Shown piece after piece: positions 17,073 to 25,030 of a stretch of 64,000 nucleotides of DNA; positions within the stretch are counted from its first letter, which is position 1; each line of letters starts with the position of its first letter. A program made the position numbers and the translations under genes. This stretch comes from JBBQDZ01 sp038237515 (GTDB lineage: Bacteria; Actinomycetota; Thermoleophilia; Gaiellales; Gaiellaceae): positions 1-64,000 of the forward strand of contig JBBRYP010000002.1 of assembly GCA_038237515.1 (NCBI GenBank). Direction: 5' to 3'. The notes below the pieces were generated by a model that worked only from the letters and a program-made list of their open reading frames with translations, was not told the origin of the DNA and ran no database searches.

Positions 17073-17106
17073 GCCGGAGGGCGGACCGCCTGCCCCGCCC
17101 TCCGGC
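17073..17106 (+). terminator. Hairpin after the HtrA-like gene
   Basis: A perfect 12-bp stem GCCGGAGGGCGG/CCGCCCTCCGGC with a ten-base loop begins 35 bases after the stop. There is no U-tract. Confidence 0.6.
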
Positions 17107-17223
17107 CCTCTCCTCGCCGCCACGCGGGTTCTGCGGCGAGCTCGGCTTCCGCCTTCGGCGTGGTAGCCGCGGATCGGCTGAGCCGACCCGCTGGCGCTCG
17201 GCACCGCCGATCCTCGGGCCGGG

Positions 17224-17380
17224 TCCGAGGACAGACCCTGGCTGTGGCCACGTGGGACGTGTCCGGGGACAGACGTGGGCGTGGCCGCGCAGGCCATGCC
17301 CGGGGACAGACCCGGGCCGTGGCTACGCGGGACGTGTCCGGGGACGGACCCTGGCGTGGCCGCGCGGGACGTGTCCGAGG
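17224..17380. repeat. Tandem repeat, four 37-38-base units
   Basis: Four imperfect copies (17224-17261, 17262-17298, 17299-17336, 17337-17373) plus a seven-base fifth start lie between genes. Each begins (T/C)CCG(A/G)GGAC(A/G)GAC and continues with GTGGC and GGGACGTG. The surrounding 17039-17401 gap otherwise holds only the hairpin at 17073. The core resembles the palindromic repeats at 21861-21923. Confidence 0.8.
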
Positions 17381-17401
17381 AGCTCGCGGTAGCCTTGGCG
17401 G

Positions 17402-17761
17402 ATGGAGGTCGGGCCTCAGCGGGGGCAGGTCCTGCTCGAGGAGACGGGGCGCGACGTCGAGGAGGAGCTCTGGCGCGAGGATGACGACTCCGACCACTCC
17501 GGCTGGTTCTGCGTCCAGACGGAGCCGTTTCCCTGCCCCGCGGCGGGCTGCGAGTTCGTCGCGCAGTTCATGACGGCTGCCCACCTCGTGCTCGTCTGGC
17601 AGGAGCGCGACGACCCCAACCTGCTCCGCCACGCCGAGCGCGCGAAGCAGGTCGGCCGCAACCCGCGCGTCGTCTCGTATCGCAGCGATTTCGGGCCCAG
17701 TGCCTCCTACTACGCCTGGGAGGCGGCCGGGCGGCCGGTCCACGGAATCCTCGGCAAGTGA
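17402..17761 (+). CDS. Conserved-looking small protein, unknown function
   Basis: A 119-residue soluble acidic protein. A segment FPCPAAGCEFVAQFMTAAHLV has two cysteines and a histidine arranged like a degenerate zinc-binding motif. It overlaps the downstream ligase gene as GTGA, suggesting joint translation. TAGCCT sits six bases upstream of the ATG (leaderless pattern). Confidence 0.7.
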   Translation: MEVGPQRGQVLLEETGRDVEEELWREDDDSDHSGWFCVQTEPFPCPAAGCEFVAQFMTAAHLVLVWQERDDPNLLRHAERAKQVGRNPRVVSYRSDFGPSASYYAWEAAGRPVHGILGK

Positions 17762-18858
17762 CGTCGGACGCTTTCGGCCGGAGCACTTCCTGGTCGGTGG
17801 GCATCGAGGAGGAACTGATGATCCTCGATGCGGACTCGCTCGAGCTCGCCCCGGCGGTCGAGATTCTCCTGAAGGCCTCCGGGAAGCGCACCTTCCCCGG
17901 CAGCTTCAAGGCGGAGCTCTTCGCCTCCGTCGTCGAGGCCACCACCGGCATCTGCACCTCGGTGGGCGACGCGATGGCGGAGCTCCGGGCGCTGCGCCGG
18001 ACGGCAGCCGAGGTTGCCGAAGAGAACGATCTCCGCATGGCCGCCGCAGGCTCGCACCCGATCAGCGTCCCCGAGGAGCAGACGATCGCGCCCGAGGAGC
18101 GCTACGCCAGCTTCGTCGAGTACGCCGGTATCTCCGCGCGGCGTCAGGGGGTGAGCGGCCTGCACGTGCACGTCGGGATTCCCGACCGGGACTCCTGCCT
18201 GCGCGCGCTCGAAGGGGTTCTGCCCTGGCTCCCACTCGTGCTCGCCCTCTCCGCGAACTCGCCCTACCTCGCCGCGGGGGAGTCCGGGCACCTGTCGGTG
18301 CGGGCCGAAGTGCTCGCACTGCTGCCCCGCCGCGGCGCCCCGCCGCACTTCGCTTCGTGGGCGGAGTGGGAGCGCCACCTGCAGCTCTTCGTGAACGCCG
18401 GGCTCGTGCGCGACTACACCCAGTTCTGGTGGGACGCGCGGCCGCACCCCCGTTTCGGGACGCTCGAGGTACGCATGCCGGACCAGCCGACGCAGCCTGC
18501 CCTCGCCGGCTTCTTCGCCGCGCTCGTCCAGGCTCTCGTCGCGACGGTCGTCGAGCGCGCCCCGCAGCCGCCGATCGACCGCGGGGTCTACGACCAGAAC
18601 CGGTGGGCCGCCCTCCACCGCGGGCCGCGGGCCGAGCTCCTCCACCCGGACGAGGAGCGGCTCGCCGGCGTGCCGGAGCTCCTGGCCGAGCTCCTGGGAC
18701 TCGTCGAGCCGGCTGCCCGGAGGCTCGGCACGTGGGAGCTCCTCCACGGTCACGACGCGACCGCGTGCGAGGCGGATCGGCAACTCGCAGTGGGCCGCTC
18801 GCGCGGTCTCGCCGCCGTCTGTGCCGACCTCGTCGAGCGGTCGGTACCATCGGGCTAG
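17758..18858 (+). CDS. YbdK-type carboxylate-amine ligase (glutamate-cysteine ligase 2 family)
   Basis: A 366-residue enzyme. The ATP-grasp-like GCS2 features are WSVGIEEELMILD near the start, FKAELFASVVEATTGIC, GLHVHVGIPD and TLEVRMPDQP. Members ligate glutamate to an amine or cysteine using ATP; the exact substrate is unknown. The GTG start overlaps the upstream stop. The TAG stop at 18856 is the edge of the foldback repeat at 18855-18953. Confidence 0.9.
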   Translation: MTSDAFGRSTSWSVGIEEELMILDADSLELAPAVEILLKASGKRTFPGSFKAELFASVVEATTGICTSVGDAMAELRALRRTAAEVAEENDLRMAAAGSHPISVPEEQTIAPEERYASFVEYAGISARRQGVSGLHVHVGIPDRDSCLRALEGVLPWLPLVLALSANSPYLAAGESGHLSVRAEVLALLPRRGAPPHFASWAEWERHLQLFVNAGLVRDYTQFWWDARPHPRFGTLEVRMPDQPTQPALAGFFAALVQALVATVVERAPQPPIDRGVYDQNRWAALHRGPRAELLHPDEERLAGVPELLAELLGLVEPAARRLGTWELLHGHDATACEADRQLAVGRSRGLAAVCADLVERSVPSG

Positions 18859-18953
18859 TGCTCCGGTTCCAAAACTCCCTTGCCACTGTGGGGTGTGGCC
18901 AGGCGCGGCTGGACGCCCACAGAGTCCAAGGGAATTGCGGAGCGGTGCACTAG
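18855..18953. repeat. MITE-like foldback element with terminal inverted repeats
   Basis: This 99-base element begins and ends with CTAGTGC/GCACTAG. The two arms share further blocks in inverted orientation: CTCCG, TCCCTTG and CTGTGGG or TGTGGG, around a GGCCAGGCGCGGCTGG centre. It fills the gap between the ligase stop and the HMA start exactly. It codes for nothing and would fold into a long imperfect hairpin. CTAG ends suggest insertion at a CTAG target. No other full copy was seen in this window. Confidence 0.7.
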
Positions 18954-19169
18954 GTGACGACGCGTCAGGAGACGATCGAGATGAGCGGCATCCGCTGCGA
19001 GCGCTGCGTCGGCCGCCTGGCCACCGCGCTGCGCGAGCACGAGGGCCTCGAGTTCGCGAACGCGAACCTGATGGGCCAGGTGACGCTCGGCTGGGACGAC
19101 GAGCGCACCGACCGCGATGCCATTATGGCTGCGCTGTCGAGGGCGGGCTTCCGCCCGCTGGCGGGTTAG
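18954..19169 (+). CDS. Heavy-metal-associated (HMA) domain protein
   Basis: A 71-residue ferredoxin-like fold protein similar to copper chaperones. GIRCERCVGRLATALREHEGL contains the CxxC metal site, and the C-terminal strand and helix (DAIMAALSRAGFRPL) are typical. The GTG start directly abuts the foldback element. The metal and partner are unknown. Confidence 0.8.
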   Translation: MTTRQETIEMSGIRCERCVGRLATALREHEGLEFANANLMGQVTLGWDDERTDRDAIMAALSRAGFRPLAG

Positions 19170-19172
19170 CTC

Positions 19173-19652
19173 CTACGCGTCGGGGTTGCGGTTGCCGAGA
19201 AGTGCGGGCGAGCTCGGCTCGGGCAGTCTTTCGCCGCCGCTCCTGATCTCCGCACGCTCCTGCTCGGCCGGCTGCAGGCCTGCCGCGGCCGCGTCGCTCT
19301 CCGCGGTCCAGGCCGGATCGGCGTCGGAGACGATGTCGCCGTAGCCCTCCGTCGGAGCAGCCTCGCCCGGCGTTGTGAGGCCGTAGTGCTCCGCCACCGC
19401 CTGCTCTTCCATGTGTCCGGCTGAATCCACCTTCGGCGAGTCGCTCACCAGGTCCTTCGGCACCGTTACGCACACGCTGCGCCCGTCCGAGCGCGGCGTG
19501 GCGAACTGTTTCGGCACCGCATGCCGCGACTTGATCAGCAGGCCCTGCTCCACGATCAGGTATTCACTCGTCACCGCCACGACCCGACCGACCTTGTCGT
19601 CGTCGCTCGTGACGACGTCCCACCCCTCGACATCCCAGTCCTGGTCTGTCAT
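19173..19652 (-). CDS. PRC-barrel-like protein, stress-associated type
   Basis: A 159-residue soluble protein. The N-terminal 80 residues (GWDVVTSDDDKVGRVVAVTSEYL and a second strand-rich stretch ending VPKDLVSDSPKV) fit a PRC-barrel-like domain. The rest is low-complexity and acidic. The ATG at 19652 follows AGGAGG by six bases and is preferred over the GTG six bases upstream. It is divergent from the ECF sigma gene. Confidence 0.65.
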   Translation of the reverse strand: MTDQDWDVEGWDVVTSDDDKVGRVVAVTSEYLIVEQGLLIKSRHAVPKQFATPRSDGRSVCVTVPKDLVSDSPKVDSAGHMEEQAVAEHYGLTTPGEAAPTEGYGDIVSDADPAWTAESDAAAAGLQPAEQERAEIRSGGERLPEPSSPALLGNRNPDA

Positions 19653-19712
19653 CTCCACCCTCCTCGGTAGTCTCCGAGCTACTCCTACCCTGCCCGGATA
19701 GAGGCAAACAGC

Positions 19713-19738
19713 GGAATACGACCGCCCCCGGCATCGTT
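19713..19738 (+). promoter_or_regulatory. SigR/SigH-type promoter upstream of the ECF sigma gene
   Basis: GGAAT at 19713-19717 and GTT at 19736-19738 are separated by exactly 18 bases, matching the -35/-10 consensus of actinobacterial disulfide-stress sigma factors. It lies 40 bases before the sigma ATG, as expected for autoregulation. A separate TAGGGT box at 19765-19770, seven bases before the ATG, could give a second, leaderless transcript. Confidence 0.7.
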
Positions 19739-19777
19739 GAAGGGTGGCGAAGAAAACCCGCTGCTAGGGTGGCCCGG

Positions 19778-20359
19778 ATGAGCGAGTTGACCGACGGCAG
19801 ACGGCTTGCAGAGAGCGCGCGCGACCGCGTGCGCTTCGAGGAGGAGGCGCTTGCGCTTGGCGATCAGGTCTACCGAGTGGCCCGTCGGCTCGTGTCCTCG
19901 CGCGAGGAGGCGGAAGACCTCGTCCAGGAGACCTACGCCCGCGCGTTTCGCAGCTGGCGCGGCTATACGCCTGGAACGAACCTCCGAGCCTGGCTCCTGC
20001 GGATCCTCACGAACCTCAACATCGACCGTGGCCGGCGCCAACAGCGTACGCCCGACATGCAGCCTCTGGAGGAGGGCGACTACTTCCTCTACAACAAGCT
20101 CGAGGAGTCGACCCGAGACTCCAACGTCGACGAGGAGCGCGTGGTCGAGCGCCTCTCGCAGGACGATATCGTCGGCGCACTGTCGGCCGTGCCGCACGAC
20201 TTTCGGGACGCGATCGTCCTCGTCGACATCGGCGACTTCACCTACCAGGACGCGGCGCAGATCCTCGACATCCCCGTCGGAACGGTCATGTCCCGCCTGC
20301 ATCGAGGACGGCGCATCCTGAAACGCGAACTGGCAGATAGAGCGGTGGTTCCAGGGTGA
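19778..20359 (+). CDS. ECF sigma factor, SigR/SigH-like
   Basis: A 193-residue group IV sigma factor. Region 2 contains SREEAEDLVQETYARAFRSW and LRAWLLRILTNLNID. Region 4 contains VPHDFRDAIVLVDIGDFTYQDAAQ and GTVMSRLHRGRRILKREL. The linked zinc anti-sigma gene overlaps the stop as GTGA. The pair corresponds to SigR-RsrA/SigH-RshA, which respond to thiol oxidation and control thioredoxin and mycothiol genes. An in-frame GTG nine bases upstream is less likely. Confidence 0.93.
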   Translation: MSELTDGRRLAESARDRVRFEEEALALGDQVYRVARRLVSSREEAEDLVQETYARAFRSWRGYTPGTNLRAWLLRILTNLNIDRGRRQQRTPDMQPLEEGDYFLYNKLEESTRDSNVDEERVVERLSQDDIVGALSAVPHDFRDAIVLVDIGDFTYQDAAQILDIPVGTVMSRLHRGRRILKRELADRAVVPG

Positions 20360-20604
20360 CGGGCATCGGCTCCGCCGAGGATCCGTGCAAGCGCTGCGAG
20401 GAGATGATGCAGCCGTTCCTCGACCGCTCGCTCAGCGACGCCGAGCTCGCCGAGGCCGAAGGCCATCTCGACCGCTGCAACTACTGCCGCAAGCGCTATC
20501 GCTTCGAGGTCAGCCTCCGCCGCTACGTCCGCCAGTCCTGCACCGAGCGGATGGCGCCCGAGCTGAAGGAGAAGCTCGTGGCGCTACGCACCCCTCTGCT
20601 CTAG
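20356..20604 (+). CDS. Zinc-binding anti-sigma factor, RsrA-like
   Basis: An 82-residue protein with the ZAS pattern: EGHLDRCNYCRKRY gives His-x3-Cys-x2-Cys, and an N-terminal CKRCEEMMQPFLD adds further cysteines. Oxidation of these cysteines is known in the family to release zinc and the sigma factor. It is translationally coupled to the sigma gene. Its stop shares a CTAG with the convergent gene's stop. Confidence 0.9.
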   Translation: MTGIGSAEDPCKRCEEMMQPFLDRSLSDAELAEAEGHLDRCNYCRKRYRFEVSLRRYVRQSCTERMAPELKEKLVALRTPLL

Positions 20605-21314
20605 CGGAGTCCCTCGTCAGGCCCGCGCGGAGGGCCGACGATGACGACCGCGCGGAGCGGGTCGTGTCCGGCGGGCAGCGCCTGTGTGGCGACGCCGAGC
20701 GCACGTGCCAGCCGCACAGCGACCCTCTCGCCGCCGGGCTCGTAGTAGACCGCCGTGCGGACGTAGTCGAAACGTGTGGCGCGTCTCACGCGGACGACGC
20801 GATAGCCGAGGGCCGTGACCCGGTCCGCGACGCGCCGGGTGTGGTTGATGTCGCCGCTCCCGTTCAGGACGTCGACTCGGATCCGCCACGGCGGCGGTAG
20901 GCCGCGGGCGCGTCCAGCCACGGCCGGAACCCGCTCGCGCGGCACCGGCCGCGGGTCGAACCTGGCGAAGACGACCGCGACGGCGAGTGCGGCGACGAGA
21001 GCCGCGACCGCGGCGACCGCTGCCATCCGCACGGCCGGGTTCAACCCTCCGCGCCGTGGGGGGGCCGGCAGCCCCGCCAGCTCACGTGCCTCCCGAAAGT
21101 CGATGTCGAGCGCGCCGGCATAGACGAGGCAGGCGAGCAGCGCAGAGTCGGTCGTCGGGAACCGGTAGACGCGGCCTTCCTCGAGCCAAGAGATCTCGTC
21201 CGCCGTCAGGCCCGAGCGCCGAGCGGCCTCGTCGGCCGAGAGCTGGCGCCGCACGCGCGCCGCCTTCAGGGGCGAGTGCTGAGGAACCGGCTCCAGGGTG
21301 CGCGCGGTCTGCAT
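20601..21314 (-). CDS. RodZ-like HTH membrane protein with LytR_C domain
   Basis: A 237-residue bitopic protein. An N-terminal helix-turn-helix (LSADEAARRSGLTADEISWLEEGR) is followed by a RodZ-like helical region, one membrane segment (about 107-130) and an external LytR_C-type domain (IRVDVLNGSGDINHTRRVADRVTALGYRV). This links a cytoplasmic HTH to an envelope domain, as in shape and division proteins. The ATG at 21314 is chosen; the open frame continuing upstream lacks homology. Confidence 0.82.
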   Translation of the reverse strand: MQTARTLEPVPQHSPLKAARVRRQLSADEAARRSGLTADEISWLEEGRVYRFPTTDSALLACLVYAGALDIDFREARELAGLPAPPRRGGLNPAVRMAAVAAVAALVAALAVAVVFARFDPRPVPRERVPAVAGRARGLPPPWRIRVDVLNGSGDINHTRRVADRVTALGYRVVRVRRATRFDYVRTAVYYEPGGERVAVRLARALGVATQALPAGHDPLRAVVIVGPPRGPDEGLR

Positions 21315-21318
21315 GTGC

Positions 21319-21849
21319 TTACGGTTCGCGAGTCTGCGGCCGCAACCTTCCCGGGAGGTCGCCCGGAAGGTCGATGTCGCCCGGCGAGCCCAGGTCGTCG
21401 CAGGGGACGAGCACGGGCACGAGCGCCCTCGCCCCATCGTCGGGGACGGAGCCCCAGGCGCGTCGGTCGAGGAGAACCGGATGCCCGCGCGTCCCGCCGT
21501 AGCTCGCGGCAAGGATCTGGCCCGCGCCTTCGCGCCAGGCCGCGACTAGGCGGTCGATCGCCTCGGGTGCCAGATCGGGGCCGTCGGCGAGCACGACGAC
21601 GACGGCCTCCACGGTCTCGTCGACGGCGGCCAGGCCGCACCGGAGCGACGCGCCAGGACCGAGCGCCCACTCGTCACAGACGACGACCCGCTCCCCGGCG
21701 GAAAGCTCGTGCGCACCTGCGACGACGACGATCTCGCCGGTGGTACGGGCGGCCCTGACCCGCTCGAGCACGGGCTCGACCAGGAGGCGCTGCTTGGGCC
21801 AGCCGAAGCGGGTGGAAGCGCCGGCAGCGAGGACGACGGCGGCAACCAC
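21319..21849 (-). CDS. MobA/MocA-like molybdenum cofactor nucleotidyltransferase
   Basis: A 176-residue NTP-transferase. The N-terminus VVAAVVLAAGASTRFGWPKQRL is the nucleotide-binding loop, VVLADGPDLAPEAID holds the metal-binding Asp, and GGTRGHPVLLDRRAW follows. Such enzymes add CMP or GMP to molybdopterin, fitting the adjacent molybdenum hydroxylase genes. The GTG at 21849 is chosen because the longer frame from 21900 would translate the palindromic repeat. Confidence 0.83.
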   Translation of the reverse strand: MVAAVVLAAGASTRFGWPKQRLLVEPVLERVRAARTTGEIVVVAGAHELSAGERVVVCDEWALGPGASLRCGLAAVDETVEAVVVVLADGPDLAPEAIDRLVAAWREGAGQILAASYGGTRGHPVLLDRRAWGSVPDDGARALVPVLVPCDDLGSPGDIDLPGDLPGRLRPQTREP

Positions 21850-21860
21850 GCCGACATTTT

Positions 21861-21923
21861 GGCCGAGCGACAGTCCCTCGGACGCGTCCTCAGGGGCCAT
21901 GGCCGAGGGACTGTCCCTCGGAC
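21861..21923. repeat. Two direct copies of a 23-base palindromic repeat
   Basis: 21861-21883 and 21901-21923 share GGCCGAG(C/G)GAC(A/T)GTCCCTCGGAC, 17 bases apart. The second copy contains a perfect inverted repeat CCGAGGGAC-T-GTCCCTCGG; the first has one mismatch. They lie between the MobA-like gene and the FAD subunit gene. The pair could act as a regulatory site or a small interspersed repeat. Confidence 0.75.
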
Positions 21924-21933
21924 GGACAGGTTC

Positions 21934-22803
21934 TCAGCCGGCGAGCGCCGCGAGCGCCCGCCGGACGAGGGCCCGCGCGAGCTCGACCTTATAGGCGGTT
22001 CCGGGGAGCGGCGTCGTCTCGTCGAGGCGCTCGGCGGAGGCGAGGGCCCAGGGCACGGGCGCGACGCCGGCGAGCCCGAGCCGCACCGAGCCGTCCGCGA
22101 GCCTTGCGGCCGCGACTCCCACGAGGGGGAACGCCCAGCGCTGCCGGTCCATGGCCTTCAGGTAGACGCTCGCCTGCGGGCGCGGAACCTCGAGCTCGAG
22201 GATCAGCTCCCCGGGCCGGAGCGCGACGACGTCTCGATCGTCGTCGGTCGGCAGCCGGTAGAGCTCGGCCAGAGCGAGCTCACGGCGATCCGTCCTCACC
22301 CGCGCACCGAGCGCCAGGAGCGCCGCGGCCGGGTCGGAGGGGTGCGCCGAGGCGCACCGCTCGTTCCCGAAGATGGCGTGCTCGCGGTGCTCGCCGTCGC
22401 GGGCGTGGCAGCGCTCGCCGCCGTGGAGGTAGCAGGGGAACCGGAGGCGCCAGTACCAGCAGCGGGTTGCCTGGCGCAGGTTCCCGGCGATCGTCCCCAT
22501 CGATCGGAGCTGCGGCGACGCCGCGAGCCGGCAGGCCTCGCGCAACGCCTCGGGGATCTGCGGGTCGACCTCGAGCTCGGCAAGCGTCGTGCCTCCGCCG
22601 ATGCGCGTCCCCTGGATCCCCCGCGGGACGACCTCGCGTAGCTCGACGAGCCGGTCGGCAGTGACGATCCCGTCGCGCAGGAGCGGGACGAGGTCGGTCC
22701 CGCCCGCGAGCGCCGCGGAGCCGTTGCCCAAGGCGGAAACCGCCTGCTCGACCGACTCAGGCCGAAGAAGCTCCAACGCGCTCCTTCGTCGCGACGCCCC
22801 CAC
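21934..22803 (-). CDS. Molybdenum hydroxylase FAD-binding subunit
   Basis: A 289-residue PCMH-type FAD subunit of a xanthine-dehydrogenase-family enzyme. FAD loops are ALAGGTDLVPLLRDG, IGGGTTLAELE and SPQLRSMGTIAGNLRQ. After this comes a four-cysteine insert (RCWYW, FPCYL, ERCHA, ERCAS), which may bind an extra Fe-S cluster. Its start lies within the 3' end of the Mo-subunit gene. A TTG at 22776 with AAGGAG upstream is an alternative start. Confidence 0.9.
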   Translation of the reverse strand: MGASRRRSALELLRPESVEQAVSALGNGSAALAGGTDLVPLLRDGIVTADRLVELREVVPRGIQGTRIGGGTTLAELEVDPQIPEALREACRLAASPQLRSMGTIAGNLRQATRCWYWRLRFPCYLHGGERCHARDGEHREHAIFGNERCASAHPSDPAAALLALGARVRTDRRELALAELYRLPTDDDRDVVALRPGELILELEVPRPQASVYLKAMDRQRWAFPLVGVAAARLADGSVRLGLAGVAPVPWALASAERLDETTPLPGTAYKVELARALVRRALAALAG

Positions 22804-25030
22804 GCTCGCGCGCCTCCCGTAGCGCCCTCAGCAGCTCCTCCCGCGTGATCGGGAGCGAGCGCACCTGCGCGCCCGTCGCGTCACGGATCGCATTCCCGAT
22901 CGCGGCCGCCGTCGGGACGATCGGCGGCTCGCCTAGGCCTTTCGAGCCGAGGTTCGTCAGGTGGGCGTCCGGGACGTCCACGAACTCGGCCACGATCTCC
23001 GGGACGTCGGCGATCGTCGGCAGCTTGTACGCGTCCAGCGTCTGCGTCAGGACCGCGCCTGTCCGCGGGTCGAGCAGGCGCTGCTCCGAGAAGGTGTGGC
23101 CGATGGCCTGGATGATCCCGCCCTCGACCTGACTCGCCGCGCCCAGCGGGTTGAGGATTCGGCCCACGTCGTGGATCGCGGCGACCCGCTCGACGCGCAC
23201 CTCTGCGGTCTCGACGTCGACCGCGACCTCCGCGACCTGCACCCCGAAGGTGAGCACGCGCATGCCGGCCGGGTTCGGGCCGCGGGCGCCCTTGCCGAGG
23301 ATCTGACCGTCCTCGAGGAGTCCGGTGATCGTCTCGAGCGGCCAGGAGCCGCCGTCTGCCGAGACGATGCTGCCGCCCTTCAGCGAGAGCACGCGCTCCT
23401 CGAGGTGGTGGCGCTGCGCCGCGATCTCGACGATCTGGCGGGCTGCGTCCGCGGCTGCGGCCCGGACGGCCGGGCCCATGCTCGGGATCGTCGACGACCC
23501 CGCCGAGATCGAGGCGTAGGGGCCGCGGGCCGAGTCGCCCAGCACCACCTCGACGCGCTCGAGCGGGAGCCCGAGCTCCTCGGCGGCGATCTGCGCCATT
23601 GCGGTCCGGGAGCCCGTCCCGATGTCCTGCATGGCGGTGATCACGCTCGCGCGACCGTCTGAGCCGATGCGTACCCAGGCGTAGGAGGGCGGGCCGCCGC
23701 CGCCGAACCAGATCTGGCTGGCGAGGCCGACACCGCGCCGCCAGCGCTCGTCCGAGCGCGCCCGCACCTCGTGCCGCCGTTCCCAGTGCGGCTCTGCGAG
23801 CCGGTAGCACTCGGCCAGGTTCTTCGAGGAGTAGGAGCGCTCGCCGAGGACGTCGGAGGCCGCGTAGTTGCGCCGGCGCAGCTCGAGCGGATCGATGTCG
23901 AGCTTCGCGGCGAGCTCGTCGAGGAGGCATTCGAGCCCGAAGGTGCCCTCGACGAAGCCGGGGGCGCGGAAGGCCGCCATCGGCGGCGTGTTGAGCTTCG
24001 CGCCGTGCTCGACCGTCTTCACGTTGTCGCAGGCGTAGAGCATCTGCATCGGCCCCGCGGTCGGGGCGAGCCAGCCCGCCCAGCCGACGGCGTTGACGTA
24101 GTCCCCGCGCAGCGCGGTCAGCGTCCCGTCGGCGCGCGCTCCGACGGCGAGCCGCTGGATCGTCGCGTTCCGGTTTCCGGTGGCGAGGTTCTCCTCGCGG
24201 CGGGTGAGGGCGCAGCGAACCGGCCGCCCCGATCGCCGCGCGAGCTCGATCGCGACATAGGTGTAGTCGCCAGCGCCGTTCTTGGCGCCGAAGCCGCCGC
24301 CCATGTAGAGGCAGACGACCCGGACGCGGTCGCCCGGGATCCCGAGCTTCTCGGCGATCTCGTTCCGGACGCCCCAGATGAACTGCGTGGAGGTGTAGAC
24401 CTCGAGGGTCTCGCCCTCCCAGCGGCACACCGACTGGTGGGTCTCGAGCGCGTTGTGGAGGACGGTCTGCGTGCGGTACTCGGCCTCGACGACCGCGTCC
24501 GCCTCGGCGAGGCCCCGCTCGACCTCACCTCGCTCGTAGCTGCGCTCAGGCTGCGTCAGCTGACCGCGCGCCACCGCCTCGTCGCCGTCGAGCACCGGTT
24601 CCAGCACCTCCCACTCGATCTCCACCGCCCGGAGGGCGGCGCGTGCCTGCTCGAGGGAATCGGCGGCAACGGCCGCCACCGGGGCGCCCGGATACCCGGC
24701 CAGCTCGGTGAGCGCGTCCAGATCCTGCGGGCCGATCGCCGCTCGCACGCCCGGCAGCTCGAGCGCAGGCGCCAGCTCGATCCGCTTCACGCGCGCGTGC
24801 GCGTGAGGACTGCGCAGTACGGCTGCGTGGAGCATTCCGGGGAGCTGCACGTCGGCGGTGTAGACGGCCTCGCCGCGCGCGCGGGCGAGCCCGTCCTGGC
24901 GGGTCGCCGGACGGCCGACCGTCTCGAGCGGCCCGGCCGGCCACTGGTCGAGCGCGTCCTCCTCGACGACGATCCATTGCTCGCTGTAGCGGCCCTCGAC
25001 CTCCTTTTCCGTACGAATCAATCTCGCCAT
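22757..25030 (-). CDS. Molybdenum hydroxylase molybdopterin-binding subunit (xanthine dehydrogenase family)
   Basis: A 757-residue catalytic subunit. The opening RPATRQDGLARARGEAVYTADV, substrate-channel MGGGFGAKNG, AFRAPGFVEG and QDIGTGSRTAMAQIAAEELGL bind molybdopterin. The catalytic Glu is probably in KGLGEPPIVP. The AFRAPG loop is of xanthine dehydrogenase type, not the VAYRCSFR loop of form I CO dehydrogenase. The substrate is uncertain. The ATG at 25030 follows GAGGAG by four bases and abuts the 2Fe-2S gene. Confidence 0.94.
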   Translation of the reverse strand: MARLIRTEKEVEGRYSEQWIVVEEDALDQWPAGPLETVGRPATRQDGLARARGEAVYTADVQLPGMLHAAVLRSPHAHARVKRIELAPALELPGVRAAIGPQDLDALTELAGYPGAPVAAVAADSLEQARAALRAVEIEWEVLEPVLDGDEAVARGQLTQPERSYERGEVERGLAEADAVVEAEYRTQTVLHNALETHQSVCRWEGETLEVYTSTQFIWGVRNEIAEKLGIPGDRVRVVCLYMGGGFGAKNGAGDYTYVAIELARRSGRPVRCALTRREENLATGNRNATIQRLAVGARADGTLTALRGDYVNAVGWAGWLAPTAGPMQMLYACDNVKTVEHGAKLNTPPMAAFRAPGFVEGTFGLECLLDELAAKLDIDPLELRRRNYAASDVLGERSYSSKNLAECYRLAEPHWERRHEVRARSDERWRRGVGLASQIWFGGGGPPSYAWVRIGSDGRASVITAMQDIGTGSRTAMAQIAAEELGLPLERVEVVLGDSARGPYASISAGSSTIPSMGPAVRAAAADAARQIVEIAAQRHHLEERVLSLKGGSIVSADGGSWPLETITGLLEDGQILGKGARGPNPAGMRVLTFGVQVAEVAVDVETAEVRVERVAAIHDVGRILNPLGAASQVEGGIIQAIGHTFSEQRLLDPRTGAVLTQTLDAYKLPTIADVPEIVAEFVDVPDAHLTNLGSKGLGEPPIVPTAAAIGNAIRDATGAQVRSLPITREELLRALREARERGGVATKERVGASSA

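Noticed and set aside
17224..17380. CRISPR array
   Set aside because: Units are contiguous and imperfect, without spacers of regular length, and no cas gene is present.
18855..18953. tRNA gene
   Set aside because: GGTTCC resembles a T-arm, but no acceptor stem, anticodon loop or CCA end fits. The foldback explains the symmetry better.
22757..25030. Form I CO dehydrogenase large subunit
   Set aside because: The active-site loop is AFRAPG rather than VAYRCSFR, so it belongs to the broader xanthine dehydrogenase group.
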